64,000 bases of DNA from Diphasiastrum complanatum (taxonomy: Eukaryota > Streptophyta > Lycopodiopsida > Lycopodiales > Lycopodiaceae): assembly GCA_029204225.1 (NCBI GenBank), contig CM055092.1:85718032-85782031 (forward strand), written 5' to 3'. Below, in pieces: positions 42,191-54,494 of the stretch; position 1 is the stretch's first letter; each line of letters begins with the position of its first letter. The position numbers and the translations under genes are program-made. Below the pieces are notes generated by a model. That model was given only the letters and a program-made list of their open reading frames with translations. It was not told the DNA's origin and searched no databases.

Positions 42191-44266
42191 CGGGTTTGGG
42201 GTTACGGTTTTTTATACATAACTGGTGATTTCTTCGCTGTTTGTGCACCGTTTTGGATGTCGTAAGGTATTGTCAACTAGCCATGGAGAGATTCTGAGGT
42301 TTATGTCAGAGATTTCTCTCCAGACAGTTAACCTAGCAGATTTGTGGTAAAAGATGAAAAAAGCCACTTTGTCAAGTTGAGCTAAAATCACCGTTTCTCC
42401 ACGGAATTTCATGATTGAACACTCTATAGACTTGGTATTAGTAGGGCGACCCTGCTCCAGGCCTCAGATCATGCTCAATCCAAAAACGAAATTGATCAAG
42501 CAGGAGTGTGGAGCTCACGCACGACGAACGGGCTAGCAGCTTATTGTTTTGAAGTGTCCAGCGGCTTCAGAAGTGTAGTTCGACGCACTGATGCAGGGAA
42601 GTCCACAAGATCATCTCCACAACGATTGACGGACAGGATTAATTGCATCTGGACCACAGAATTGAAACCTATCGTTGGATTTAACTAAAGTGGGCCCTGA
42701 AGAATTGAAGTGTATTTTGGCCTTCAATTTCATTAAAATTTTTCATACTAAAATTGGAGTTGGGTCCCTTCACAAGTGAAGAGTAAAGTTTCTTCAAGGT
42801 GAAGAAACAGTTCAAAAACAAAGAAAATCCCTATTTTTGGGTCCTTTGCACGTTTTGACCCAGCCGAAAGGCTATAACCTCCAAACGAAGGACACCCGGA
42901 CTGCACCTGCAAGTACAGTACAACAAAACAAAGTGATTGCAGTGGAGAAAGTGTTCGGAGTGCATCAAAAGTGATTTCACCATTCCACTGGGCACGTAGT
43001 TGCGAGTTGACGACTAAGTGCATTTCGGAAGGTGACGCCGATTTGGCTTTCAAATTGGTGGGAGAGCGGTGAGTGGCCTGGTAAGGGAAAAAGTGCAGGT
43101 CACTATTTTCAACTTCTGACATCATAGTTGGCCTTGACATACTGCTTTTAGCCTACGACAGAAGTTTCAAGCGGTTTTGCGATGGAAAACATGGGAGAGT
43201 CCATTTTGAGTGAAAGTAGCAAATTGGTTTGGGGTTTGGGGTTACGGTTTTTTATACATAACTGGTGATTTCTTCGCTGTTTGTGCACCGTTTTGGATGC
43301 CGTAAGGACACGAAGAAAGCTTATTACATTGTCAACTAGCCATGGAGAGATTCTGAGGTTTATGTCAGAGATTTCTCTCCAGACACTGAACCTAGCAGAT
43401 TTGCGGTAAAAGGTGAAAAAAGCCACTTTGTTCGTTTCTCCACGGAATTTCATGATTGAACACTCTATAGACTTGGTATTAGTAGGGCGGCCCTGCTCCA
43501 GGCCTCGAATCATGCTCAAATCGATCCAAAAACGAAATTGAACAAGCAGGAGTGTGGAGCTCACGCGCGACGAACGAACCAGCAGCTTAGTGTTTTGAAG
43601 TTTCCAGCGGCTTCAGGAGTGTAGTGCGACGCACTGATGCAGGGAAGTCCACAAGATCATCTCCACAACAATTGACGAACAGGATTAATTGCATCTGGAC
43701 CACAGAATTGAAACCTATCGTTGGATTTAACTAAAGTGGGCCCTGAAGAATTGAAGTGTATTTTGGCCTTCAACTTCATTAAAAATTTTCATACTAAAAT
43801 TGGAGTTGGGTCCTTTCACAAGTGAAGAGTAAAGTTTCTTCAAGGTGAAGAAACAGTTCAAAAACAAAGAAAATCCCTATTTTTGGGTCCTTTGCCTGTT
43901 TTGACCCAAACGAAAGGCTATAACCTCCAAACGAAGGACACTCGGACTGCACCTACAAGTATAGTACAACAAAACAAAGTGATTGCAGTGGAGAAAGTGT
44001 TCGGAGTGCATCAAAAGTGATTTCACCATTCCACTGGGCACGTAGTTGGGAGTTGACGACTAAGTGCATTTTGGAAGGTGACGCCGATTTGGCTTTCAAA
44101 TTGGTGGGAGAGCGGTGAGTGGCCTGGTAAGGCTGGTAAGGGAAAAAGTGCAGGTCACTATTTTCAACTTCTGACATCACAGTTGGCCTTGACATACTGC
44201 TTTTAGCCTACAGCTGAAGTTTCAAGCAGTTTTGCGATGGAAAACATGGGAGAGTCCATTTTGAGT
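42191..44266 (+). repeat. Tandem duplication of Copia-D leader and gag start (two units of about 1.04 kb)
   Basis: 'gggtttggggttacgg' at 42192 recurs at 43232, and the two stretches stay highly similar throughout. Unit 1 ends inside gag: ATG at 43182 is followed by about 15 gag codons (MENMGESILSES...KL), then joins the start of unit 2 at about 43227. Unit 2 leads into the full gag at 44237. Unit 2 carries a small extra duplication ('ggtaaggct', near 44127). Confidence 0.92.
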
Positions 44267-47200
44267 GAAAATAGCAAATTGGACGGGATTTCCAACTATG
44301 TAGTGTGGAAATTCAAAATGAAAAACATATTGATGGAGAAAGATGTGTGGGAAGTCATCACAGGTGATGAGAAAAGGCCGCCAAATGAAGCAGATATCAA
44401 AATCTTTGACAAAAGGATGAGAAAAGCCTTGACCTTCAATAACTTGTCAGTGAAGGATCACATCATTACCCACATTTGTGATGCTGTTACACCCAGACAG
44501 GCATGGGATGTGCTAAAGGAGCAGTTCGCGATGTCAAATCTGTCGAGAATCATGTTTCTGAAGTCAAAGCTCAATAGTGCCCAAATGGAACAAGGAGAGC
44601 ACATTCAGACGTACATGATCAAAATCAAGACATATGAGGGATGATCTGCATTCTATTGGTGAGCGCATCCGTGATGTGGAGTTGGTGCACAATGCATTGT
44701 GCGGCATTGCAGAACCCTATCAGATGTTTGTGAGCAGAATAGCATCAAGAGAAAGATTGCCAACCTCTGACGAGCTCACAGGAATCTTGATGCAGGAAGA
44801 GCAACGGTGAGAAATGGTGAAAGCTAGACATCAAAATATTGACGATCAAGCACTTGTGACACGCCAAAAACAAGGCAAGGACAAGGGCAAGAAGAAGTCT
44901 AAGCAACAATTTGCCAATACTCAGGAGGATGAGGGATCTTCTTGTAAGACCAAAAAGAAAGGCAAGTGCTTCCATTGTGATAAAAAGGGCCATTGGAAGA
45001 GTGAATGTCACAAATTCCTGGCGGAACAAGGCAAGGGAAAACCAAAGCAAGCAGGTAACCTTGTTGATGAGAGTGAGATTGAAGACTCTAGCATCTTCAT
45101 ATCTGCATTGTCATCTAATCAAGATGATAAAGCGTGGTATTTTGAATCGGGAACCACAAGACATATGACGGGTAACAAGAATTGGTTCAGTAGCTTGAAA
45201 GTGTTGGATAATGGAACATCTGTTTCACAAGCAAATGGTGAGGTGTGCAAGATCAAGGGGATAGGCATTGTTTCAATCCAACTACCTGATGGCAAAAGCA
45301 TGATGATCAGGGAAGTACTTTACGTATTAGGTTTGAAGAAAAATCTACTTTCTGTTGGAGTCATTACTGATCAAAAGTTGAAAGTAGAATTTGCCTATGA
45401 TAGTTGCTTTGTGAAAGATGTGAACCAAAAGTTCAAAGTTATTGCGGATGGAGTAAGGGAGCCCAATACAAAATTGTACAGGTTGAATGCTACAATCAAG
45501 GGGCAACATGGACTTTTGTATCGTCCATTTCATCGCAAACTGAGTTGTGGCATAAGAGGCTTGGTCACTTGAACTTGGGAAACCTCAGTTTGATGAGAAA
45601 ATTGGAGATGGTAACAGGATTGCCTACCATAGAAGATCACTTGAAATTGATGTGCGAATCTTGTGTATATGGGAAGCAACATCGAGAGAAGTTCAATAAA
45701 GGGGGTGTTGCAAGAGCAAAGAACATCCTGGATTTAATCCACATAGATTTATGCGGGCCTATGAGGACCATGTCCTTAGGTAAAGCCTTCTATTTCATGA
45801 CCTTTATTGATGATATGTCACGTAAGACGTGGATTTACTTATTGAAGAAGAAATCAGATGCATTTGAGAACTTCAAGAGCTTTAAAGCATTGGTCGAAAA
45901 TCAAACAAGTAGGAAGATCAAAGTTCTAAGATCAGATAGTGGAGGTGAGCACAAAACTAATGACATCAATGATCTTTGTGATCAATGTAGGATTAAAAGA
46001 CAATTTACGCAAGCTCATACTCCTACTCTCAATGGTGTAGCTGAGTGCAAGAATTGTACGATTGTGAAAAGTTCCAGATCTATGCTAGTTGCGATGAAAC
46101 TACCAAAAGTTTTTTGGTTAGAAGCATGCAGTATGGCAGTCTATCTTCAAAATAGAAGTCCTACCATTGCCATACCAAAGATAACACCTGAGGAAGCATT
46201 CACGAAGAAGAAACCAAAGGTGAACCACTTGCGAATCTTTGGATGTAAGGCCTTTGTACACGTTCCTAAGGAAGAGAGACGTAAACTTGATGTAAAAGCT
46301 ATCAAGTGTATATTCCTAGGATATGATGATCGTGTGAAGGGTTATAGATGTTTTGATCCAGTGGAAAACAAAATCCATGTAAGTCATGATGTTATCTTTG
46401 ATGAATCCAAGATGTATGAAGACGAGGATGCTAAGAAGATAGATACATCCAGTGAGAAAGATGGTATAGTGAGGATACCATCTGATGATGATCCATTCAT
46501 TGACCTTCCAAATGATGAAAAAGAGGATACATCTCAAGATACTACTACTCAACCTCAAGAGACAGGTTGGAGAGGTAGGGACAAACCTTTTGGTGCAATA
46601 AGGATTGTAGTTGCAAGTGACAAACGCAAGGAGAAGGATGTACCGTGGGATACATTTTCACCCGGAAGGCGATCACCTGACATGAAGCTCCCTAAGTGGT
46701 TTGAGAGATTGTTGGAGAGCCGCGACATGGATGACTTCCCAGGATCATCTAGCCAGGAAGAGCTACAAAGATCAACAAGAGAGAAGACACAACCTGAAAG
46801 GTATGAAGAAAATTATGCTCACCTGTCTAGCATTATTCAAAGCAAAGAACCTTCGACTTATGGTGAAGCGAATGATGATCAAGGCCATGGGAGAGGAGAT
46901 GGAGTCAATTGCTAAGCATAGCACATGAGACTTACTAGAACCACCAGTTGGAAAGAAATCCATTGGTTGCAAATGGGTATATAGGACTAAGTATCATGCA
47001 GATGGAAGTATAGCAAAGCACAAGGCAAGATTGGTGATCAAAGGGTATGCAAAAAGTAAAGGCATTGACTATGAGGAGACTTTCGCACCAGTATGTAAGT
47101 GGAATAATCTACGTCTACTTGTTGCTTTAGCTTCACATTTTGTTTGGCCTTTGCATCAGATGAATGTGAAATCTGCTTTTCTAAATGGTGAGTTAGAAGA

Positions 47201-48038
47201 AGAGGTGTTCATGGATCAACCTGAAGGCTTTATAACGAAAGGACACGAAGTGGGTTTAACATAGGTGAGGTATGTCAAAGAGTTGCTGCACAGGTTTCGG
47301 TTTCAGGATTGCAAACCAGTAAATACTCCTATTGAACCAAGTAAAAAGCTTTCTAAGCTTGGTGAGTCACAGTCATTTGATGCTACATTGTATAGGCAGT
47401 TAGTAGGGAGCTTGATTTACCTTACCATGACTAGACCAGATATATGATATGTTGTTGGCATTGTAAGTCAGTTTATGGCAGCACCTACGGAAATGCATTG
47501 GAAGGCAGCTAAACGCATTTTGCGTTATGTGAAAGGCACTTCAGATTATGGCTTGATTTACATGAAGCATGATGGTTTACCTAAGTTGTGTGACTATGTG
47601 GATGCGGATTGGGGAGGTGACTATGATGATCGAGTATGTATTTCAGTTTTGTGGTAGTTGCTTTTCCTGGTCTAGTAAGAAGCAACGTACAATTGCTCTT
47701 TCCACCACATAAGAGATTATAAGGCAATGTGTAGTGCAGCACAGGAAGCTATATGGTTGAGACAAATCTTGGAAGAAGTTGGCATGAAGCAGAAAAATCC
47801 CACGACATTACATAGCGATAGTCAGAGTGGCATTCAGCTAGCAAAGAATCCAGTGTTCCATGCGAGAACTAAACACATTGAGATTCAGTATCACTTTATA
47901 CATGAGAGGCTGTTGAGTCGTGAAATTCTTGTTCATTGTAGCACAGAAGAACAACTAGCTGATAATTTCACTAAGCCACTTGTTGGAGAAAAGTTTGATA
48001 AGTTTATATCAAAGCTTTCTGTACTTAAAGTTTGTTGA
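44237..48038 (+). pseudogene. Copia-D gag-pol (multiple defects)
   Basis: Gag 44237-44644, then a frameshift, resuming at 44641 (DDLHSIGERIRDVEL). A stop lies before EMVKARHQN at 44812. Frame 44814-45572 has the zinc knuckle CFHCDKKGHWKSEC and the protease site written YFESGTTRHMT: Glu replaces the catalytic Asp. A frameshift near 45520 leads to 45404-46915: integrase with D (LIHIDLC), D (RSDSGGEH) and a degraded Glu region (NGVAECKNCT). RT (47031-47264: [21 protein letters not shown]) stops, and the sequence jumps to the RNase H connection (RYVKELLHRFRFQDCKPVNT) at 47265. The palm with YVDD is deleted. RNase H follows in pieces to 48038 (ADNFTKPLVG). It is dead for at least four reasons. Confidence 0.92.
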
Positions 48039-48083
48039 CTTTAAAGCTATGTATATGACTGTATAAAAAGTAGACTCTACTTT

Positions 48084-48094
48084 AAGGGAGAGAG
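48084..48094 (+). other. Polypurine tract of Copia-D
   Basis: AAGGGAGAGAG immediately before the 3' LTR, where plus-strand synthesis would be primed. The same tract precedes the Copia-C LTR (19476-19466, minus strand). Confidence 0.85.
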
Positions 48095-48365
48095 TTAGAA
48101 TTAAAGTAGAATCACTGTGTTACTGTATTGTGGGTCCTATCAGTTGATAAGGATCAGTTGGCCTCACCACGAGGCAAGTTGACGGGACATGCGTCCCGCC
48201 AATGGCAACCTGGGTCATGCATGGGTTGCCTGAGTGAACAACTATATGTACAGTATAATTTCATTTTGAAAAATACAGTTGTTATGTGAGCTTGCTGTGG
48301 AGAGTGTTTTTATGTCTGTGTTACTGTGTAGCATGATCTGTGTTCCTGTGCAAAGCAAATTCTAA
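48095..48365 (+). repeat. 3' LTR of Copia-D
   Basis: Starts TTAGAATTAAAG and ends AAATTCTAA at 48365. The same stem-loop series as the 5' LTR is present with compensating and non-compensating changes. It is followed directly by the truncated LTR of Copia-E. Confidence 0.9.
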
Positions 48366-49121
48366 GTTGCAAGACAATAGCGGATAGAAATCGCGCACTC
48401 TAAAGATGTCTCTGACTAACTGAGAATAAGTCTGATAATAAGTAGCTCTGCTGATAAGCAGTAGCGTAATAGCAAACTCTAAAACAAATATCTAAAGACT
48501 GAACTAGAATTCTCAAGAGAGTTCAAGCTTGAAAGCTTGATAGAGAGCTAACAACAATACTTTCTGATTGTAAATGATCTACTTGATAAGAGCATAGGAA
48601 GTGTCGTGTAATAACACTCATCCCCTTCACAATTTACAATAAAATTTCAGATGATGAAAAGAGATGTATGAACAACTAATTTATACTAAGTAATTAGGTC
48701 ATCAAATGCGGTTGCTAGTTGGCTGGTGTCCAATGGCATTCATCCAGTTCCTTCTTAGAAATTGATTGTTGATAAGTGGTGAAAATTGGCCATAAATAAT
48801 CAGTCTGCATAAATGAATCAAAACTGTCACTCTGTAGAAATGAACATAAACTGCCACAGGCGACAGTGTCGCAAAAAGACAGTGTTGTTGAGCTTTTGCG
48901 AAAAATCCGACAATGTCCTTAAATTACATTTAGGGTAGTCCCACACTTTGCCAAAGTCATTTCCTTAGCATTTGAAGCACTTTAGAAAAAGCAAAAAATG
49001 CGACTCTGCATATTTACTCGTAAATCCTGATAGGCGACAGTGTCGCTAAAATGCAAAAAATACGACACTATAATTTTACTCGTAATTCTTGACAGACAAA
49101 AAATGTGACACTGTTGTCAAA
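48366..49121 (-). repeat. Truncated 3' LTR of Copia-E
   Basis: Matches 52182-52937 almost throughout ('gcaagacaatag(c/t)ggatag' at the left, 'gacactgttgtcaaa' at the right). Both ends of the full LTR are missing, including the expected polypurine junction. It contains several 'gcgacagtgtcgc'-type short palindromes. Confidence 0.85.
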
Positions 49122-51830
49122 CTTCATGGAATGCTTTGGTAAAAACATCTGCTATCATATCTTGCATTCTACAATACTGCAATCTGACCTCTTCGTTGAG
49201 AACTTTGCTTCTGACAAAATGATACTTCAGTTCAATGTACTTACTCCTTGAATGAAATCTAGGGTTGTTGATAAAGCAATGGCACCTTGATTATGACAAA
49301 ATAATGTCGTCGAAGCATATTGATTCAGACCGATATCTAAGAGTAAGTTCCTCAACCAAATTGCTTCCTTTGTAGCTTGAGAGGCTACAATATACTCTGA
49401 TTCAGTGGAAGATAGAGCTATTGAAGATTACTTGGGACTATTCCAGGAAATTGGACCATTGTTGAGGAAGAACGTGAATTCGGAAGTGGATTTACGAGTG
49501 TCTTAATCTCCTGCCCAACTTACATCTGTATAACCACTGAGTAAATTGAGTTTGTCATTGCCGACTGCTCCATAACAAATGCAAAAGTCCATAGTAGCTC
49601 GAAGATATCTCATGACTCTGATAAGAGCCTTCCAATGTGTTACACCAGGATTAGTCATAAACTGACTGAGAGAGCTGACTGCAACAACTATTTCTAGCCT
49701 AGTACATATCATGGAGTACATAAGAGATCCTATAATAGAATGGTAAGGATACTCACGCATCTGTTGCTTCTCATGAATTGTTTGGGGACATTGGTCCTTT
49801 GACAATTTGAGACTTGGTTCCATTGGTGAGAGAGCTAACTTGCAATTAAGCAGATTATATCTGACTAACCTCTGTTGTTTAATGTAGACCAACTTCTGGT
49901 TCATGTCTCTGTGGATTTGTATACCAAGGCAGAAATGAACTTCGCCTAGATCGATCATGTTGAATTTAGAAGATAACATTGTCTTGGCCTCTTTTATCAG
50001 ATCGGTATTGTTGCTGAAAAACAAAGTATCATCCACGTATAAAGTGATAATGATAAAAGAATGCTACCTTGCTTTGAACGTTTGAATCTGAAGAGCTAGG
50101 TGTGTAGCCGTGATCAATAAGAAAAGTATTGGTCCTTTGAAACCATGCTCGAGCAGATTGCTTCAAGCCATAAAGTGCCTTATGGAGTTTACACACATGA
50201 TTGTGTTTACCCTCGATGATATAACCTGTGGGTTGCACCATGTAAATGTCTTCTTCGATAACTCCATTGAAATATGCTATCTGTACATCCATTTGATGTA
50301 TTTCCAAATCTGATGCAACGACAAATGATAGCAAAAGTCGATTAGAAGAATGCTTGACTACTGACTGAAGGTCTCAGTGTAATCAATGTTTTATACCTGA
50401 GAAAATCCTCTAGCGACAAGTTGTGCCTTTCTTTGTTGATGCTTCCATCTACATTGTACTTGACTTTGAAAATCCATTTGCAATCAACTAAGTTTCTGCT
50501 AGCAGGTAATTCGACAATTGTCCATGTCTGGTTCTTGATAAGAGATGAATACTCTTTATACATAGCTTCTTTCCAGAGATCTGAATCAGGTTGATTGAGT
50601 GCCTCTTGGATAGATGTCGGTTCCTGAACAAGGTAGGCTGCAGACTCGTCTATGTACCTCACAGGTGGTCTGCTACCTCTTGAAGATCTTCTGGGTAATA
50701 GAGGAAGTTGATCATTTCCATCATACTGTTGGTGCTAAACTGCAACTTCATCATCTTCTGATTCGTCGTTGATTTGTTGTTCATCAAAAGTAGAAGAGCT
50801 TCGACCTTCAATGGAATAGTCGACTGAGGAACTGGAAATTTCAATATGTCAGGAGAATCTAACAGGTCGGTTACATGGGGACTATCTTTTCCTTTGAGGT
50901 CTTGACACTGATCTTCGATGAAGATGACATCCCGGCTAGTGAATATTTTTGACTATATAGGATTGAACGACTTGTAGGCTTGATCTGAAGTAGTGTAGCT
51001 GATGAAAATACATTTGATACTCTGAAAGTCGAACTTCTTCCTGAGATCACGAGGTATCTATGCAAAAGTAGTACTCCCAAAAACTCATAAGTTTGATGAA
51101 GAAGGTTTGGTACTTGTCCAAACTTCGAATGGTGTTTTGTCTAAGAGACCTTTAGTAGGACATCTGTTCAGAATATAGGTTGCTGTTGAAACAACTTCAG
51201 CCCAGAAGGACTTCGGAAGTGTCGCATGTGATTACATGCACTTTGTTGATTCAACTAAAGTTCTGTTCTTTCTCTCAGCAAGACCATTTGATTGGGGCAA
51301 ATAGGAGGTAATGTATTGTTGCTCAATGTCGTTGTTAAGGCAATACTCCTCAAATTCGATGGATATGTATTCTCCCATGTTATCTGATCTCAGTGCTTTG
51401 ATTCGTTTGCTAGTTTTATTCTCAGCATGCTCTTTGAATTGTCTCAATTTGATGAAAGCATCTGATTTTTGTTTAATCAAATAAACCATTGTTCTTCTAG
51501 AGAATTCGTCAATAAAGGTAATGAAATACTTTGCATTTATCAATGAAGGAGTTTGCATAGGCCCACATATATTTGTATGAACATCATCTAATAGACCTTT
51601 TGCTGCATGCCTATGGTTTGATCTAAAAGGAATCCTAGCCTGTTTTCCAAAGATGCAGCTATGACAGATAGGGAGATCGACCTTACCAGAATGATAGTTG
51701 AGTTCAAGAACGATGGATTGTCTTGATATGTTCAAAACAGATGCATAATTCAAGTGTCATAAGTGATGATGCCATAGTAATGCTTTATTGACTAGAATAG
51801 AGGTTTTCAAGACTTGACTAGACTCAGAAT
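49122..51830 (-). pseudogene. Copia-E pol (integrase, RT, RNase H)
   Basis: It begins at the pre-integrase region (SSQVLKTSILVNKALLWHHHL) and a stop interrupts it before HLNYASVLN. Integrase 51753-51232 keeps D (DVHTNICGPM), D (LRSDNMGEY) and E (SNGLAERKNRTL). RT 50662-50036: DCKWIFKVKYNVDGSINK, then HQMDVQIAYFNG, MVQPTGYI and LYGLKQSARAWF. The active site YVDD is intact but in another frame (LYVDDTLFFSNN near 50035). RNase H 50036-49503 onward includes SYTD/GYTDVSWAGD-type motifs, and the C-terminus ends DVFTKAFHEV near 49122. Frames change at least four times. Confidence 0.88.
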
Positions 51831-51877
51831 AACAATGTGCCAATCAATATAAGTAACCCTGCCAATCTATATAGAAT

Positions 51878-51889
51878 GCCTTGATACCA
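51878..51889 (-). other. Primer-binding site of Copia-E
   Basis: The minus strand reads TGGTATCAAGGC directly after the LTR end. The first eight bases equal the usual copia PBS; the last four differ (AAGGC against GAGC). Confidence 0.75.
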
Positions 51890-53068
51890 TGTCGGAAATA
51901 GGTTGGATAATGTAATGCGGAAACTTCCTACTTGCAATGCATGACTACGCCTATCAAAAATTGAACAAAGCAGTAGTGATGAAAATCACGTTCAATCCTT
52001 AGCAACTAACTTTGAAATCTCTAGATACTAAGTGATTACGTAGCCAAACATAAAGTATTGAATTCTCAGACAATTTCTATCAGTTAGAAAAGCAATACAG
52101 AGATGCATGCATCCTGGCATATACTGAACGCAATAAGAAGATAGTATTGATTCAGAAAAACAAAATCAGATGCTAATGAATGCAAGACAATAGTGGATAG
52201 CAACCGTGCACTCTAAAACTGTCTCTGAGTAACTGAGAATAAGTCTGATAATAAGCAGTTCTGCTGATAAGTAGTAGTGCAATAGCAACTCTAAAAGAAA
52301 TCTCTAAAGGTTGAGCTAGAATGCTCATGAGAGTTCAAGCTTGAAAGCTTGATAGAGATCTAACAACAATACTTTCTAATTGTGAATGAACTGCTTGATA
52401 AGAGCGCATGAAGCATCATGTAATAACACTCAGCCCAATCACAATTCACAATAAAATTTCAGATGATGAAAAGAGATGAATGAATAGTTGATTTATACTA
52501 AGTAATTAGGTCGTCAAATGTGATTGCCAGTTGGCTAGTGTACGCTGGCATTCATCATGTTCCTTCTCATAAATTGATTGCTAATAAGCGGTAAAAATTA
52601 GCCAGAAACAGTCTTATCTGTATAAATGAACAAAAACTGTCACTCTGCAGAAATGAACGTAAATTACCACAGACGACAATGTGGCAAAAAGGTGACAATC
52701 TCGAATTTCTGCGAAATACCTGATAGTGTCCTTAAATCACATTTAGGGTAGCCTTACACTTTGCGAGAGACATTTCCTTAACATTTGAGACACTTTGGAA
52801 AAAGTGCAAAATGCAACTCTGCATATTTACTCGTAAATCCTGACAGGCGACAGTGTCGCTAAAATGCAAAAAAACGCCACTGTAATTCTACTCGTAATTC
52901 TTGAAAGGCAAAAAATGCGACACTGTTGTCAAAGTCCGTGTATTTCTGCAGATTGTATAAAAACACTTGCAAATCTGCAGAGACACGGAAAAATCCATAG
53001 AACTGGATAAACAATGGATGAGGATTAAAACTGATTAGTCAATTAGTAAGAAAGAGAATAATCCAACA
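51890..53068 (-). repeat. 5' LTR of Copia-E (1179 bp)
   Basis: The plus strand begins TGTCGGA and ends TCCAACA, giving TG...CA ends with a short inverted repeat. It carries several copies of a 'gacagtgtcgc'/'gacactg' motif (for example near 52850 and 52920) that can fold on themselves. Confidence 0.85.
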
Positions 53069-53149
53069 TAGTGTATCATTAGCAATCTATGTATAGAGAA
53101 TCCATGTATAGGAACTCCATGCATAATGAATCTATGTATAGGGGAGTTA

Positions 53150-53374
53150 ATACCTTGCATTTCCACATGCACTAGGGCTTATATAAGGAGGCCAAACTCA
53201 TCCTACTACACCATCATTTGGTTGATTCATTGGTGGGATCTCTCTGCACTTGGCTTGGGGGCTTCTAGAGATTTATTGGTTGCTTCCACTTAGTTGGGTG
53301 GTTTCTCTAACAGTGTGTTCTCTATTGTTTTGTCTTGTAAGCAGGCGACTATTACATTGGAATCAGAACAAGGC
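53150..53374 (+). repeat. LTR (R/U5) of family R4 with primer-binding-like sequence
   Basis: 'gggcttatataaggaggcc' near 53172 is a good TATA-type promoter. CTTGGCTTGGGGG, GCTTCTAGAG and GTTGGGTGGTTTCTC follow, and the LTR ends at TTACA (53356). The next bases, TTGGAATCAGAACAAGG, resemble a PBS of the TGGTATCAGA type. The 5' start of this LTR is not clear. Confidence 0.65.
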
Positions 53375-54494
53375 TTACGAAGATTGGAGAACTTGGAGAA
53401 GTGCTACTTTCCATCAAAATTTTGGTGTGGATCAATTGGAATCTCTTCCAGGAGGATAGCATGATGGCAAGTGGGTGTAGTATCCCGGTTTCCATTTGCA
53501 TGTTGCTAAGATCCATTTCTCTCGAAATTTTTTTGGGTTTTATGGAGAATTGTCCTAGGAAGCCAATTTGTAATGTTTTTTTGGAGCTTGTTCTTGTGTA
53601 GCTCATATATTGTGTAATTCTAAATTTTTCAAAAAGTGTACTTATATTTTAGGGATCATTAATGATGAAATCAATGATGCATGCTGGTTGTTTTCATGAT
53701 TTACGGTTCTAGGCTATCTTTTGGTCAAAATTGCTTGTTTTTTCATGCTTTTTGACTCAAAGTTGATAGTAAGAACACAAATCCAACAAGATCAAATCAA
53801 TTAGATGGCTATAATTCTGTAAATTTATTGGATGTGCTACAGAAAGAGTTGCATGTGATAAAATTCCACTTTATAGTGAAGAAAAAATTGGAAGATATCC
53901 AAAAAATCATCATTTTTACTTGTTTTTTTTTCATTAAGTTGGATAGTAGGTGCTTGTAAAACACCATGTAGAACTTGTAAAGAGGTGAACCAAAGTATTT
54001 TGAATCTTTCCCTAAAGTTAGAGCCAAGAATTCCATGAATTGGGCTTGTAGAAAGTCAAAAAAGACCAAAAACTAGCTTGTTTTTGTGGGTTTTGGGAGA
54101 TGGATTGCTCCCAATCCATAAGGAGATCATGCTGAAAATTTATACAACATTATCAGCATTCCTTTTTACCTTTCAATCAAGCTATTAGCCCTTGTAAATT
54201 GATGGCCGGTGGCTTATGGTTATTCTCCATCAAGTTTGAAGCTATTTTGACTTCTACAAACAAAGAAATGTTCGTTCTCAGCCTATACTGCTACATAAGA
54301 TCTATATGAATGCTTCATGGAATTCTTATAGACCATTTAAGACTGTTGGTAACATCACTTTTGAGCTTGGAGAGGTGTCTGACAGACGCTCTATTCCCAC
54401 ACATGTGAAGCCTAGATGTAATTTGGTGCATTGTAGCCAAAGTTATGGTTGCTTGAAATTTTGGCAGTTTTGTGAGTAAAATTGACAAAATTTT
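53375..54494. other. Probable non-coding leader of the R4 element; no gene
   Basis: AT-rich with opposite-strand short frames only. Following an LTR and PBS it should be element leader or internal sequence, but no gag can be recognised before repeat R2 begins. Confidence 0.35.

Larger units (their letters stand above)
41683..48365 (+). mobile_element. Ty1/copia 'Copia-D' with both LTRs
   Basis: LTR 41683-41939, PBS 41942-41953, duplicated leader 42191-44236, gag-pol 44237-48038, polypurine tract 48084-48094, LTR 48095-48365. It is complete end to end but coding-defective. The two LTRs differ by substitutions and small indels (257 against 271 bp), so the insertion is not recent. I see no matching 5-bp target duplication: 'taaag' precedes and 'gttgc' follows. 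Confidence 0.92.
48366..53068 (-). mobile_element. Ty1/copia 'Copia-E', gag- and protease-less deletion derivative
   Basis: Minus-strand order: 5' LTR (53068-51890), PBS (51889-51878), then within about 50 bases the integrase region, RT, RNase H (to about 49122), then a truncated LTR (49121-48366). The LTR starts TGTTGGATTATT and ends ...TTTCCGACA. The left LTR lacks the part matching 51890-52180 and its own first 130 bp, so the 3' end is rearranged. The 48366 edge coincides with the end of Copia-D. Confidence 0.88.
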
